The position numbers were made by a program, and so were the translations under genes. The notes under the pieces are model-generated. The model was not told the origin of the DNA, did not search any database, and saw only the letters and a program-made list of their open reading frames with translations. 64,000 bases of DNA from Psilocybe azurescens. Lineage: Eukaryota > Basidiomycota > Agaricomycetes > Agaricales > Agrocybaceae. Each line of letters begins with the position of its first letter. The first letter of the stretch is position 1. Location of the stretch: NCBI GenBank assembly GCA_023853785.1, contig JAJIRX010001041.1, positions 26,992 through 90,991 of the forward strand, in the 5' to 3' direction. Positions 26,251-37,646 of the stretch are shown in pieces.

Positions 26251-27660
26251 CGGAGCCTCAAAAGGCATACACAAGAATTCCTTGGGGATTCCAATTGGCG
26301 GCATTAGTGAGATTGCCTGAGCCAATAAGAGAAAAACCTTGCAGTTCAATTGCCCTGCAATAAAATAACTTCTGTCTCCTTGCCCATCCTATAATGCACC
26401 TTCTGAACATAAGACAACGAACAAAGTTCAGTTCAAACAGTCATTTAAGCGGAGCTCAAATACCAGTTGTGGTTATGTCTCGTAGCCCAAAACCAGGTAG
26501 CACCTAATTGCTTAAGGTGAACTGTAGTGTTTGATCTCTTACTACACAAATCACTAGTCCTCGAAGTATTAACACTAGAATTCTTATTCAGAGTAAATTC
26601 TGATATCAAATCTGGGGTGTAGATTACTTGGTTCCTATTCTAAGATACAGAGCTGTTTTTATAGACTAAATAGATACTTTGGCTTGTGATAATCGAAAGA
26701 GATTAAGAGAAAAGGAAGGAAATGGACTGTGTGCTACCTAGCCTTTGCTGCACCAATTATAATAGTGGAAAGTACTAGTTTGTCTGGGCTATGGCACTTA
26801 TTTGAAGATAACATTGTTGTCCATGCAGCAGTGCCTTCTTGGGTAGTGATCACCTGACTTATTTTATCAGATGGCTCACAGCTAAGACATGTCAGGACTA
26901 GATTGCTTTAGAGGTATATTTCCTAGGAAGCCCTACCAAGGTTCCCAAGCACAGTTGCTATTGGTTTAGGACCTCCTGGAACAGCAGGTGCCCTTATCAT
27001 GAGGCAAAGTACCTCTAGTATCATGTGGCAATCGCTGGCTGGGCAATCCCTCACTCATGTTGGCTGCATTGCAAATTACAAGTTTTTATAGTCAGATCTA
27101 GTAGACTGCCATATGCTGAGTTGTACACAAGATTTCAATTGCCAATACATTCGGTCTGTGGGGCAATCACCTGTGTGGCACAGTGATGTCTGATCCCCAA
27201 GCAGTTGATCACCTAATTTAGTGAACAGTCTTTGTGAGGCCTGGACACAGTGATTGCTTTTGCTAATTAATAAGGTTTACATCACTTGGTAATCACTTGT
27301 TAAGAGACTGATGGGTGTTTACCCCTTGTAAGAGCCAAGGCTATTTCTTAGGAGTTCTTCCTTGCATGGGACTAATAGCATGATCAATGGGATGGGCGCT
27401 CAGTTAGGGTTGCTTTGATAGCTGTGTAGGAAACTAAAGGTAGTCTTTGATTCATAGTGCTGATTAATAGACTTGTAAAGTCTATTACGCTTGTTGGTCC
27501 ACTAGGAAGTGAAGCCTCAAAGCCTAATAGTCTGGCATATCTCCTACCCTTCACTAGTATAATGTACTAGTTTATTACAGATAACAATTGCAGAAATAAG
27601 GGCCTCTGTGTCTCACTATGAATTGTAAGCTCAGAATAGTTTACACCCTTTCAGTGTGTA
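26251..27660. other. AT-rich DNA, probably eroded transposon sequence
   Basis: No open frame of note. The drop in GC content at the border with block A and the integrase relic just downstream suggest that this is the eroded upstream part of the Ty3/gypsy element or another old insertion. Confidence 0.4.
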
Positions 27661-27662
27661 AT

Positions 27663-27718
27663 GATCAAAATTGAAAGCATTTCTTACAGTGGAACTATGC
27701 TGTCATCAAGAGTTTCAC
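27663..27718. pseudogene. Short fragment matching the Kre9-like gene at 54.9 kb
   Basis: About 50 bp here (starting gatcaaaattgaaagcattt) match 54917-54970 with few differences, in the same orientation on the given strand. At 54.9 kb this segment spans an exon end and its donor site. The fragment therefore appears to be a scrap of a second copy of that secreted-protein gene. Confidence 0.5.
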
Positions 27719-27734
27719 TTTAACATCAGGACAC

Positions 27735-28620
27735 AAGGATACTGGATACTACAGCTTCTTTGCAACAAATTTCCTCATCTTGGAACAATACTGGTGGCCA
27801 TACCTGGGTTTTGATATCTCATGGTTCATCTGTACTTGTCATCTGTGCCAGCTTTGAAGGACTCAGAATGTACTAATTCCCCCCTGTTGTTGCAATGCCA
27901 ACGCCTTTATTCTCCAAGGTATACATGGACACTATTTTTCTTCCAAAGTCCGGTGGCTATTGATATCTCATCCAGGCTTGTTGTTCTCTCATTCACTATC
28001 CTGAGTTTTGTATGCTTGCAACTGAAACTGCTAAGACTGTCAGTAACTTTATTTTCCAAGAACTAATAAGTCAACATGGGCTTTTCACTGAGATTGTCAC
28101 TGATAATGGTTCCACTATCCTCAAGGCCACTGCTTACCTCACCCAGAAGTACAAAATCAAGTACATTCATATCTCAGGGTACAACTCTCATGTCAATGGT
28201 ATTGTTGAGTGTTCACATTTCAACATCAGACAGGCCCTATTCAAGGTAGCTAACAGAGACCAAGCCAAATGGAGCCAGAGCACATTTCCTGTATTCATAG
28301 CAGACTGAATCACTGTTCATCATTGCATAGGCTGTTCCCCACACTTTGGACTCACTGGAACTCACCCTATTCTTCCATTCAATATTGCTGAAGCTAATTA
28401 CCTCATTCCACCTCCAGATTCTATCCTTTCCACCACAGATCTCATTTTGCATCATGGTATAGCACTCAAAAGTGTCGAGAAGACCTGGAGAAACTTCACT
28501 CAAAGGTTTATGAGGCTCATGTACAGGCAGCTATTCACTTTGAGACAGAACACACTCATACTATCAAAAACTATGACTTCAAGCTAGAAGACCTTGTTTT
28601 GATTCAGAATACTGTGATTG
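27735..28620 (+). pseudogene. Ty3/gypsy integrase relic, left part
   Basis: Degraded integrase of an LTR retrotransposon, readable across frame changes and stops. In order: a YWWPY segment with a CHLC half of the zinc-binding HHCC region (about 27770-27850), the catalytic core with VTDNGS (about 28105), YNSHVNGIVE (about 28180), the last acidic residue of the DDE set, and a downstream segment ending DLVLIQNT at 28610. Integrase inserts the element's cDNA into host DNA; this copy is dead. The frame stops abruptly at 28620, where the foldback element begins, and resumes at 32505. Confidence 0.8.
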
Positions 28621-29036
28621 CACATGGGACAGTAATCAAATGATGTACCATATGGAATTTGAATTATTTATGATCTAATGTGTCACATGGCCTGAAAGAG
28701 ACTCACTAAAAGCCAATTATCTTGTGCTTGTCATGGTGTCAAGTGAGGGCCTAAAATTCTCATGTGAGGTATGGTGTCAAGTGAGCCCATCCCTGATACA
28801 CCAAACACTGGCCCTGTAGGGAAATTTTTGATTTCAGCAGCCGGTTTGTAGCAAATTTAGCACTGGCTACCACCATTCTAATGACTATTCTATGGGATAT
28901 TTTCATCTCTATTTTGATACTTTTACCATAGTTGATTTGCTAATCTAGATTCAATTGTAGGGAACATTGGGGAAGAAATAGAGCCAGAGGTCCACTCCAA
29001 TTTATCCAGTTTTCTGGCTTCATGGACTCTGCAATT

Positions 29037-29790
29037 AAGCATTGAAGTACAGAATGGCCTCTGCTTTTGCAGAAATTTAAATTACATTCAATACATATTT
29101 TATATGCAGCTCCATTCTTTCAAGAATAAGTGTTCATTCAAAAATGCAGTAAATAGGTAGTAAAATAGGTAAGAAATTTATGTGGTTTCCAAGCTACAGT
29201 ATACAGCCTCTGCCACCAGCCATTGAAGCACAAAATGGCCTCTGCATTTGCAGAATTTTAAATTGCATTCAATACATATTTTGCATGCAGCTCCATTCTT
29301 TCAAAAATAAATGTTCATTCAAAATGCAGTAAATAGATAGTAAAATAGGTATGGAATTCATCTGGTTCACTAGCTGTACTGCCTCTGCCACTAGCCATTG
29401 AAGCACAGTATGGCCTCCACCTTGGCAGAAATTTTAAATACAATCAACACATATTTTGTATGCAGCTCCAATCTGTCAAGAATAAATGTTCATTCAAAAA
29501 TGTGTTAAATAAGTAGTAAAATAGGTATGGAATTCATCTGTTTCACTAGCTGTACCGCTTCTGCTATCAGCCATTGAAGCACAGTATGGCCTCTGCTTCT
29601 GCAGACTTTTCAATTGCATTTACAACATATATCATATGCAACTTCATCATGTCGCAAGTGAATGTGCATGTTAAAAATACAGTGTACAAGTTACAAAAAA
29701 TACACACTTTATGCAGTTTCTTTTGATGTATGGGCTCCACCATCATGTATTGAAGGGCAGTATGGCCTCTGCTTCAGCTGAATTTTTAAT
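29037..29790. repeat. 177-bp tandem repeats, left arm
   Basis: Four to five units start with cattgaagcacagtatggcc or a close variant at 29038, 29218, 29393, 29570 and 29747, a spacing of 175-180 bp. Units also share gcagctccattctttcaa and a tagtaaaataggta box. Confidence 0.85.
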
Positions 29791-31218
29791 TACATTCAAT
29801 CAATATACCAATTTTTGTAAATTGATACAAGAATGTTACCTTATCGGTGACCAGATCAGTCACTTTGTTTGTATTCCTAGTATAATCAACAGTGGCAGCC
29901 TTTGCTTGAATGTCAAAAACTTATACTTTCTTACACCATTGGCCTCTAGGTGCCATTGGAGACCTTAAATTAATCTTGGAACATATTCTGTTGAACTAAT
30001 GGTCTTCTTTACATTGTACAGACACTTAATCATATCTTTTGTTGAGGTGTATCATCATCATAAAGTTCAGGTATTGCATATCCATTTATTGGCTGTACGG
30101 ATAAGCTAGATAAAAACATCATTAGAAAGCTCCAGATACTTCAATTCCAAAGCATCTTTTTACAGAAAATTCCAAGGATGGTAAAGATATTTATTGTCAG
30201 AATATGGTAGCCCGTGGTGATTTCGGGCTCTCTGTGAAACATATAATCAAGATTCCTAAGTTATTATAGCTCATATAGTTCCATAACTGTGAAGGCATAA
30301 TCAGCAAGCACTCCAGAGTAAATTCCAATGAAATTTTTAGATGTAAGAAGTTGTTTGCAAAATGGGTTTAAAAGTTGCTAGAATATGGTGTTATGAACCA
30401 TTGCAAACCTTGGTTGACCTCTGGCCAAAGGTGCTTTTTAACACTTGTCTAAACAATTATTTCAAGTCAAATATATCAAAGAATATATTATTCTGTCACT
30501 ATCTATCTAGGATTTGAAGTCATAGAGTGCCCACAAGAAGCATAACATTCACTTTACAAATCTCAAGTTGAGCTTGAGTCAGTGTGCCACTTCACTAATT
30601 TAGGCAATATTAAGTATATGAATACAATGTAATAATTTTCTATTAGCTCTGATCTACACACTACAAAAATCTTCATAAATATGCTGCCACAGGTTGTATG
30701 GTCTCAGAATAATTCTAATTTCAGAAGACTTGAAGAGAAAATGAAGTGCAATCAAAGGTTTGACCGTGGTATTTGGTATTGTACAGTATTAATTAAGATT
30801 AGATTGACACCTTGCCATTAAAAAAGACTGGTGGTCAATGTCAGAGAAAAATGAGATTGCAGAGATTATATAAGAGCTGTTTATGATAAAATATATAAGC
30901 CCATAGATGTGTTTTTCCAAGTGGGTGGGAAAATGGCAGCCAAGGGATGATACTGTATGTGGCTCTCCTCAGTCTACAACTCAAATCTTCTGTCGATGGA
31001 AATGTTACGATCTCAAGTTAGAATCAATGCGCGTGAATCTAACCACTAACCGTTTACAAGAACAAGTTCAAGTTCAAGTTGAGCAGGTTAAGCAGGTTGG
31101 ATTCTCAAGAACTAGCTAAAGAATACAATAGATCCTTCCTAGTATAAATACTATGAACTGTACAGCAAGTTGAAACGAGTTTGAATGTTCATCAGCAAAT
31201 GTATATAAGAATAGAGGA

Positions 31219-31325
31219 AACAGATCAATCGTTCATCAAAAGATGTATCATAAAAGATGGAAGTGAAAGGAAACAGATCAAACATTCATCAAAGATGTAT
31301 CATAAAAGATGGAAGTGAAAGTCCA
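31219..31325. repeat. Tandem pair of about 53 bp in the foldback centre
   Basis: A unit containing catcaaagatgtatcataaa followed by agatggaagtgaaag occurs twice in a row with slight differences. A purine-only tract (gaaaa repeats) follows at about 31408-31460. Confidence 0.75.
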
Positions 31326-31519
31326 TCAGAGATATGATGGAGTTTCGTAGAATGATAGAAAACAAAGTTCATCAGAGCAGACAATGCTGTATCAATGATG
31401 TGAAGGATGACAAAGAAAAGGAAAAGAAAAGAAAAGAAAAGAGAAAGGGAAAAGAAAAAGACTTGTCGGTAACAAGAAAGGTTGCATAAATTTTTTTGAA
31501 TCAATGGTAATTGAAAATT

Positions 31520-32095
31520 ATAAAATCAGAGCCATTCTGTGCTTCAATGAATGATGGCAGATGCTGTACAGCTAACAAATCAGATAGATTCTATACTGAT
31601 TTTAATATGTATCTGCCACATTGTTACATGAACATTTATTCTAGAGAGATTCGGAGCTGTATATGAAATATGTATTGATTGTATTTAAAATTTCTGCCAA
31701 GGTGGAGGCCATACTGTGCTTCAATGGCTAGTGGCAGAGGCAGTACAGCTAGTGAACCAGATGAATTCCATACCTATTTTACTACCTATTTACTGCATTT
31801 TTGAATGAACATTTATTTTTGAAAGAATGGAGCTGCATGCAAAATATGTATTGAATGCAATTTAAAATTCTGCAAATGCAGAGGCTATTCTGTGCTTCAA
31901 TGGCTGGTGGCAGAGGCTGTATACTGTAGCTTGGAAACCACATAAATTTCTTACCTATTTTACTACCTATTTACTGCATTTTTGAATGAACACTTATTCT
32001 TGAAAGAATGGAGCTGCATATAAAATATGTATTGAATGTAATTTAAATTTCTGCAAAAGCAGAGGCCATTCTGTACTTCAATGCTTAATTGCAGA
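31520..32095. repeat. 177-bp tandem repeats, right arm (inverted)
   Basis: Four units in the opposite orientation to the left arm, with the marker gtgcttcaatg at about 31540, 31718, 31896 and 32075. Unit order mirrors the left arm unit by unit (for example the ccaaggtgg variant occurs in the third unit on both sides). The arms were therefore copied or converted as wholes. Confidence 0.85.
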
Positions 32096-32504
32096 GTCCA
32101 TGAAGCCAGAAAACTGGATAAATTGGAGTGGACCTCTGGCTCTATTTCTTCCCCCAATGTTCCCTACAATTGAATCTAGATTAGCAAATCAACTATGGTA
32201 AAAGTATCAAAATAGAGATGAAAATATCCCATAGAATAGTCATTAGAATGGTGGTAGCCAGTGCTAAATTTGCTACAAACCGGCTGCTGAAATCAAAAAT
32301 TTCCCTACAGGGCCAGTGTTTGGTGTATCAGGGATGGGCTCACTTGACACCATACCTCACATGAGAATTTTAGGCCCTCACTTGACACCATGACAAGCAC
32401 AAGATAATTGGCTTTTTAGTGAGTCTCTTTCAGGCCATGTGACACATTAGATCATAAATAATTCAAATTCCATATGGTACATCATTTGATCACTGTCCCA
32501 TGTG

Positions 32505-32830
32505 GCGATTGAGAAGGCGTTAAACAGAAAGATGTGTGGTAGGTACCTTGGACCTCTTATTATCATTTCACAAGACAAAGAAGGCACATATATTGTTGCA
32601 GAACTGGGTGGGTCACTATTTGATAGGCCCATAGCTGCTTTTTGAGTCATTCTCTACTTTGCCCAAACATCCATATCTCTTCCCCACTTGACAAACTTCT
32701 TGATGTATCACAAACACGGTTATGAGACCTTGAGGACACTTTTCTGGATGACCCTGATAAAGAAGATCATCCCATAGACATCGATGCAAGCATTGGTGAC
32801 TGAGGACAGTCAAGATTTCAGTAGGGAGGA
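32505..32830 (+). pseudogene. Ty3/gypsy integrase relic, right part
   Basis: Directly after the foldback element the frame continues as the C-terminal region of the same integrase: AIEKALNRKM, then GRYLGPLIIIS, then EGTYIVAELGGS and RPIAAF. A stop follows where the family normally has Arg (tga for cga), a C-to-T change. Further down, LPHLTNFL is the usual end region. Left and right parts match the expected order of the protein without a gap, so the foldback element landed in a gypsy copy. Confidence 0.8.
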
Positions 32831-34123
32831 GATAAGTCTATTATTCATCATTGTTTCCCATATCCCATATTTTTCAAACTTTTCAACTTTACTGTCCCAG
32901 ATACTTTGATTTATTATTTATGCTTCAAGACTTTGTTTCTTTTGATTTAGATTCCTTTCCTATTTTCCAAACACATACTCACCCTTCCATTCCAAGTTTA
33001 TTTTGTTTTTATTTTAGATAGAAAGTCACATTTAAATTACAGTGTGCAGTCTTTCGAGACTAAGGCTATGATGAGTTACTGTGCTTCAGTCTTAATATTT
33101 TATTCGCTTTTACTTCAAAATTTCATTCCAAACATCAATTTCAAACCCATTTATATTAAATACCATTCTAAAAATTTATTTTGAAACTCTGCATCTAGTG
33201 AGAGTCCAGGAGTTGCAGCTGATGATGAGACAACATACAGATAGTCATTGATGTGAACTGGCTGAGGATCAAGAAGATGCATACATGTGGTATTATATAT
33301 GGGACCTAGCTTCAGAGAAGGCACAGTCTTGAGGTCACCTCAGCTGCTTTGAAACTGGACACTCTGAGGTTCCACCTTTGAGAGAGATGCCTTGGACTCT
33401 GCTTTACACTTTGAAACTCCACTCTGTGAAGGGTTGAGGATCTCGTTGGTTCTGGTCAAAAAGGAACAGGTGGATTGAGCCTTCCTGCATGGATTGCACT
33501 TGGCCCAAAGCATTTACCATGGCCTGGTAGAAGGTCAACTACAAGGTTAATCAGCTACAAGCCTGGTGATGAGCTGGCAACAAGTGATATACCAAATGAC
33601 TATTCAGACCATTTCAACTTCTAGTATTGAATTAGATATAAGATGGATTTACATACATTATCAATTTCTATCAAGATAGATACAATGCACATGGACTTCA
33701 TAATAGCATCCACTAAGATCAATCAACAAATCAATATAATATACTGCAGGTATTAAATTTGGACATACATCGGAATGCTGAACACCTGCAAAATTCCAAT
33801 ATCATCAGACACACTTCACTGTGATATATAAAAATGGTGTCGAGAAATGATGGTGGTACGAGTTCAAGAGATGTTATCCGGATCCACTCTCATTGGCTCT
33901 CACGAGCACAATTCTTACTCTCACCGAAACTGGGCACCAAATAAACCCAAAGATGTCATTTCTCTCATGTATACATTAGTAGAGTTGGCCGGTAGGGCTA
34001 GAGATTCAAATAATGGCTGAATTTTCATTGAATCGTCATTAAATATATAATACCACTCTCGGAGAGCTTGAACTCCACGGATGGCTCGGGGTCGTGAAGC
34101 TGCTCTTTGAATCCAGCACCTGT
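32831..34123. other. AT-rich DNA without a recognised gene
   Basis: Probably the downstream part of the gypsy element and its flank. I could not find a matching LTR pair. The composition changes to GC-rich at about 34100. Confidence 0.4.
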
Positions 34124-35300
34124 CTAGTGCCCACCGCTGCTTTTCCTTCGCCACTTCCTCCGCATCCTCTCCACCGGCTGCATCCCCATTACCCTCACCC
34201 TCGCCCTCATCATTGCCCTCGGCCACGCTAACACTCCCACTTCCACTCCCACTTCCACTTCCACTACCAGCAACAGCAGCAACAGCCACCCCTTCTTCTT
34301 CTTATACCTTCCAGTGTCCAAGCCCGAGCTTGCGATCACGGACTCAGCCGGGTCACCAACCCGCTCTCGCATGGTTGTTAGCCCCTTCTTCATCCCCTTC
34401 CTTCCCTCTCTTCCTCCTCCCACACCCACACCCACCCCTGCAGCAGCCTCGGCGGCCTCGAGATCCTTCACTTTGCGCTCCTGCCCTTGAATCGTGCCCT
34501 GCGCGAGCGCATGCTGCTGCTCCAGCGCCGCCATCAGTACGACGATGCTCGACACATACAGGGCAAGTTTCGGGACATCCTGCTTGAGCACGTCGCCGCC
34601 GTCGCCGTTGCTGAGTTCATGAGCTGCGCCTCCTCCTTCGCGTCGTGAGTCTTCGCCTTTACTTTCGCGGTCTGGGTCTGCGTGGCGCTCGGCCTCGGTC
34701 TCGATGTCCGACTCGGATCCCCATCCTCGCCGTCGCCCTCATGCTGCTGCTCCAACTGCCTCTGCACAAGCGGCGAATTTATACTCGCCCGCCTCGAGCG
34801 ATCGCCCATACCCAACATGGACAGCTCAGGCGTCCTCGGCCGCCCGACGCCCAGGTCTTCCCTCCTCCTCCTCCTTCGCCTCCTCCTCTGTTTGTCTCCG
34901 CCGTCTCCGCCTCTGCTTCCATTTTCTCAAGATCAAACCCCCTCCTCGTGCTAATCCTCGTACCTTGCCGCACCTCCACTTCACCAGCACCAACACCACG
35001 CACAGCCTCCGCAGGTGCAGGTGCCCGACGCGCGACTTACGCATCCTCCCCAAGATGTTCGTGCCTGTCCTGCACGCGCTCAGCACCTGCAAGCTTTTCT
35101 TCCTCCTCTTCCTCAATGCTGTCCAGCTCATGCGGCATGGTCGTCGAGATGCTCCTCGCATCGTTGTCATTGTCATCCTCCTCCGCTTCTCCATCCTCGC
35201 TATCTGCGGCCTCGTTGTCCTCTCCCAAGCCTCTCCTCCTCCTCCTCCTCCTCCTCTTCTTCTTCTTCTCCCTTCTCACTATCTCCCGCCTCGCTGTCCT
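34124..35300 (-). pseudogene. GC-rich coding-like segment of unknown identity
   Basis: On the minus strand, coding-like pieces occur in shifting frames: an acidic segment (PHELDSIEEEEEEKLAGAE, about 35045-35150), RPRTPELSMLGMGDRSRR with LVQRQLEQQHEGDGED (about 34740-34835), and a hydrophobic helix LALYVSSIVVLMAALEQQHA followed by GQERKVKDLEAAE (about 34440-34570). The order suggests a protein with a disordered acidic part, one membrane or buried helix and a coiled coil. Frame changes and microsatellites (ctc, ctt runs at 35224-35265) break it. I do not recognise the family. It abuts the hydrolase fragment at 35.4 kb and may be part of the same copied block. Confidence 0.35.
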
Positions 35301-35384
35301 TCTACCCCCTCTTCCACATCTGCATCCTCTTCTCCCACACTATCTCCTTGACCTCTCTCCCCTCCATCAACAGACCCTTCAAGC

Positions 35385-37030
35385 TCAAGCGCGGCATACC
35401 CAGGCGGCGGTGATGGGAAGAGTAGAACCATGAGCGCGTGCTTTTGCTTTTGGGCTCGCTCCTGCTATTGGGTATTTCCTCGCGTCGGATTTGGATTTAC
35501 TTGCGCCTGTACTCTGGCCCATGTGTTCGGAACTGGAACTGGAAGCAGAGTACGCGTGGTCGTAGTTTGCAACGGCAACGGCAGCGAAGTACTCGACAAC
35601 GATGAAGCTGTTGCTGCCGCTGAGGGCATGATATACGGCGCAGGAGAGGGCAGAGACGAGGATGAGGGCGAGGATGAGGGCGAGGAAGGAGGGATATCGA
35701 CGCCCCGCCCCCGATCCAGAGGCGAGTGCAAGATCCAAGCTGCGAGTAGAAGCTACTTCTGCGCAAGCTGGATGAGGGATTGATTATTGGGAGTCGCACT
35801 CGGAATGTACGGAGATAGCGAAGGAGAAGGGGGTGATGACGGATGAGGAGGAAAGTGGGCGTGGGCTTCCTGTTCGACAACAGGCGTTGGAGGGTCCACC
35901 TGAACACGCATATAAGCAGTGGGTCGAGTCGTCGCAGCTGCGTGTCCTTCTCCGTCTCCATCTTTAGCCCCATCCGTGACTGCATACGCTACTATTGGTG
36001 TTGATGGCGCGAACGTCGATATGGGAGCAGCAGTAGCAGCCTTTTGCGGAGAAGAAGTAGCTTTAGATGGCGAGGAAGATGAAGGATGAGGCAAGGAGGA
36101 GGACAAAGCCGCTGCCGCCTGTACCGCAGATTTGACCTTGCCCTTCGGCCGTGTGAGGGAGGATAGCCACGACCTCTTCTCGTCCTTGGACGGTGAAGGT
36201 GACGGTGAAGGTGGTGCAGGAGGGGGGTGCGTATTGGGGTTGGGTTGGCAAAAGAAGGGGGATGTAATTGTGGATGTGAATGTGGGAGTGGAGGTGGAGG
36301 TGGTTGCAGTACTTGAGATTGAGATTCTGGATGTGGATGTGGGTGTAGATGTATTGTAGACGTTGAAATGCTAAAATCAGAAGGTTCTGGTGCATCGACA
36401 GACATGTTCCAGATATCGTGAGTTTCTTCGGCGTGTGCCAATGAGGACTCTGCAGACATCACTCCTGCAGGAAAAGAAATAATCAGTCAATCAAAGGATC
36501 TCCAAGCGCACGAGAAAGACAAAGAAAAGTAACTCACCATACGCATCCGATTCTTGCGCAGAAGCAGCAGGCTCATTATAAACGGCATTCAGCCCGTCCT
36601 GCACCGACCGGCCCTCCCTCTCCGTTGTCCTTTCCGATCCCACCTGCCCGCCCCGCCTCCCTACACTACCCATACTGGACGACGTCGACGTCGACCCTGA
36701 CAGAGAGAGCAGCTGATGGCGCATGCTCTCGCGCACACTGGCCAACGGCGCACTATGCTCCTGCTCCGCAAACACAATGGACATGCTCGCTTCCAGCGTG
36801 CGGGTGTGATATCCTCGAACTCGAGGCACTCGCGGAGATAGCAGCGGCGGTAGCAGCAGCCTCCGGAGGGGTGGGTAACGACACAGGCGCCGTTGTGGCC
36901 GCAGCGACACTGTTCCCATCAAGCCTGTCCGCCAGGCCGACTGCGTGTTGTAGCCCATATTCATCGTATGCGTGCTTCTAACAGGCTTTGTCGTCGATTG
37001 TCGTCTACTTCTGGCTATCTTCATGGTGAT
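35385..37030 (-). pseudogene. Broken copy B of the hydrolase 5' region
   Basis: Matches the hydrolase gene from about 22.7 to 24.3 kb. The MNMGYN start segment (about 36955), the EASMSIVFAE exon (about 36780), the segment with Ser/His-rich STSTIHLHPH and the PAPYI region (about 35640) appear in the same order. Frames shift several times and the hydrolase domain itself is absent. It ends near GYAALELEGSVDGGE at about 35390, beyond which it is unlike the parent. The copy cannot encode an enzyme. Confidence 0.8.
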
Positions 37031-37242
37031 GCTGATTCATATTCAGATGCCTGCGACTAGCACTCGGACCCGCAGCGTCTGTCAGAGGAGGTGGAAAAGA
37101 AGAGGAGGGGAACGATGAGTAGGACTAGGAGTGTGCATTGAGCACGGGTGGGTGCGTGTTGCAAACGTTGCTCAGCTCAGTACGCGAGCTGTGTCACTAA
37201 CCTCCGCCGACGGGCCCGGCTGGCGGCTGCGCTGAATGCATC

Positions 37243-37546
37243 TGTGACAATCTGACTTTTCCCACCTTCGTTATCTTTTTCTTTTATCTTATCTTTTGAC
37301 TCTATGACTATTTCGTCGACATACATATTTCCCCTTTTGATATGCCTTGAAACTCTTGGTGTCACCTCTTCCATCCCAACTCTTTGATTACAATATACAG
37401 ATCATCTCAATAGTATAAATATAGGCATATTGTAGCTAGCGTTCCCCAGTGAATACAGAACACTATTACCTGTCTATTTGTGCTCTCAACTTCGCTACAC
37501 CATTTCTCCGTGTGTCAGAACTATCGTGACGACACAGACTGTCACA
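37243..37546 (+). mobile_element. Solo LTR, 304 bp
   Basis: It begins tgtgacaatctgac and ends gacacagactgtcaca, with terminal tgtgaca/tgtcaca inverted repeats. Inside are a TATA box (agtataaatatagg, about 37415) and ttccccagtgaat, as in the LTR at 45.3 kb. The related DNA at 24.55 and 45.0 kb lacks it and runs straight through (gaatgcgtcacgtgg), which marks the insertion. The flanks gcatc and taatc no longer match, so the 5-bp duplication has mutated or the ends are slightly off. Confidence 0.75.
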
Positions 37547-37646
37547 TAATCACGTGGTATTACACTTTGCTTGGGCTAGGTCACGCAGACGATTTGAACT
37601 CAGTACGATACCCCCACTGGAACTTGGAAGAGAACTCTTAGCACAG

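Larger units (their letters stand above)
28621..32504. mobile_element. Foldback-type element with long, internally repeated inverted arms
   Basis: Two arms of about 1 kb are inverted copies: 28621 to about 29640 and about 31500-32504. Both ends read cacatgggacagt inward. The outer 400 bp of each arm is unique, while the inner part is a tandem array of about 177-bp units. The roughly 1.9-kb centre has no recognised transposase. It sits exactly inside the gypsy integrase frame; the flanks are gtgattg (left) and gcgattg (right), a 7-bp target duplication with one C-to-T change. Long TIRs made of tandem repeats define foldback elements; the Drosophila Galileo group (P superfamily) also makes 7-bp duplications. 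The class assignment here is inference. Confidence 0.8.

Noticed and set aside
28621..32504. Hairpin from an assembly artefact
   Set aside because: The arms differ by several substitutions and are flanked by a target duplication within a continuous host frame, which fits a real insertion. Still worth a read check.
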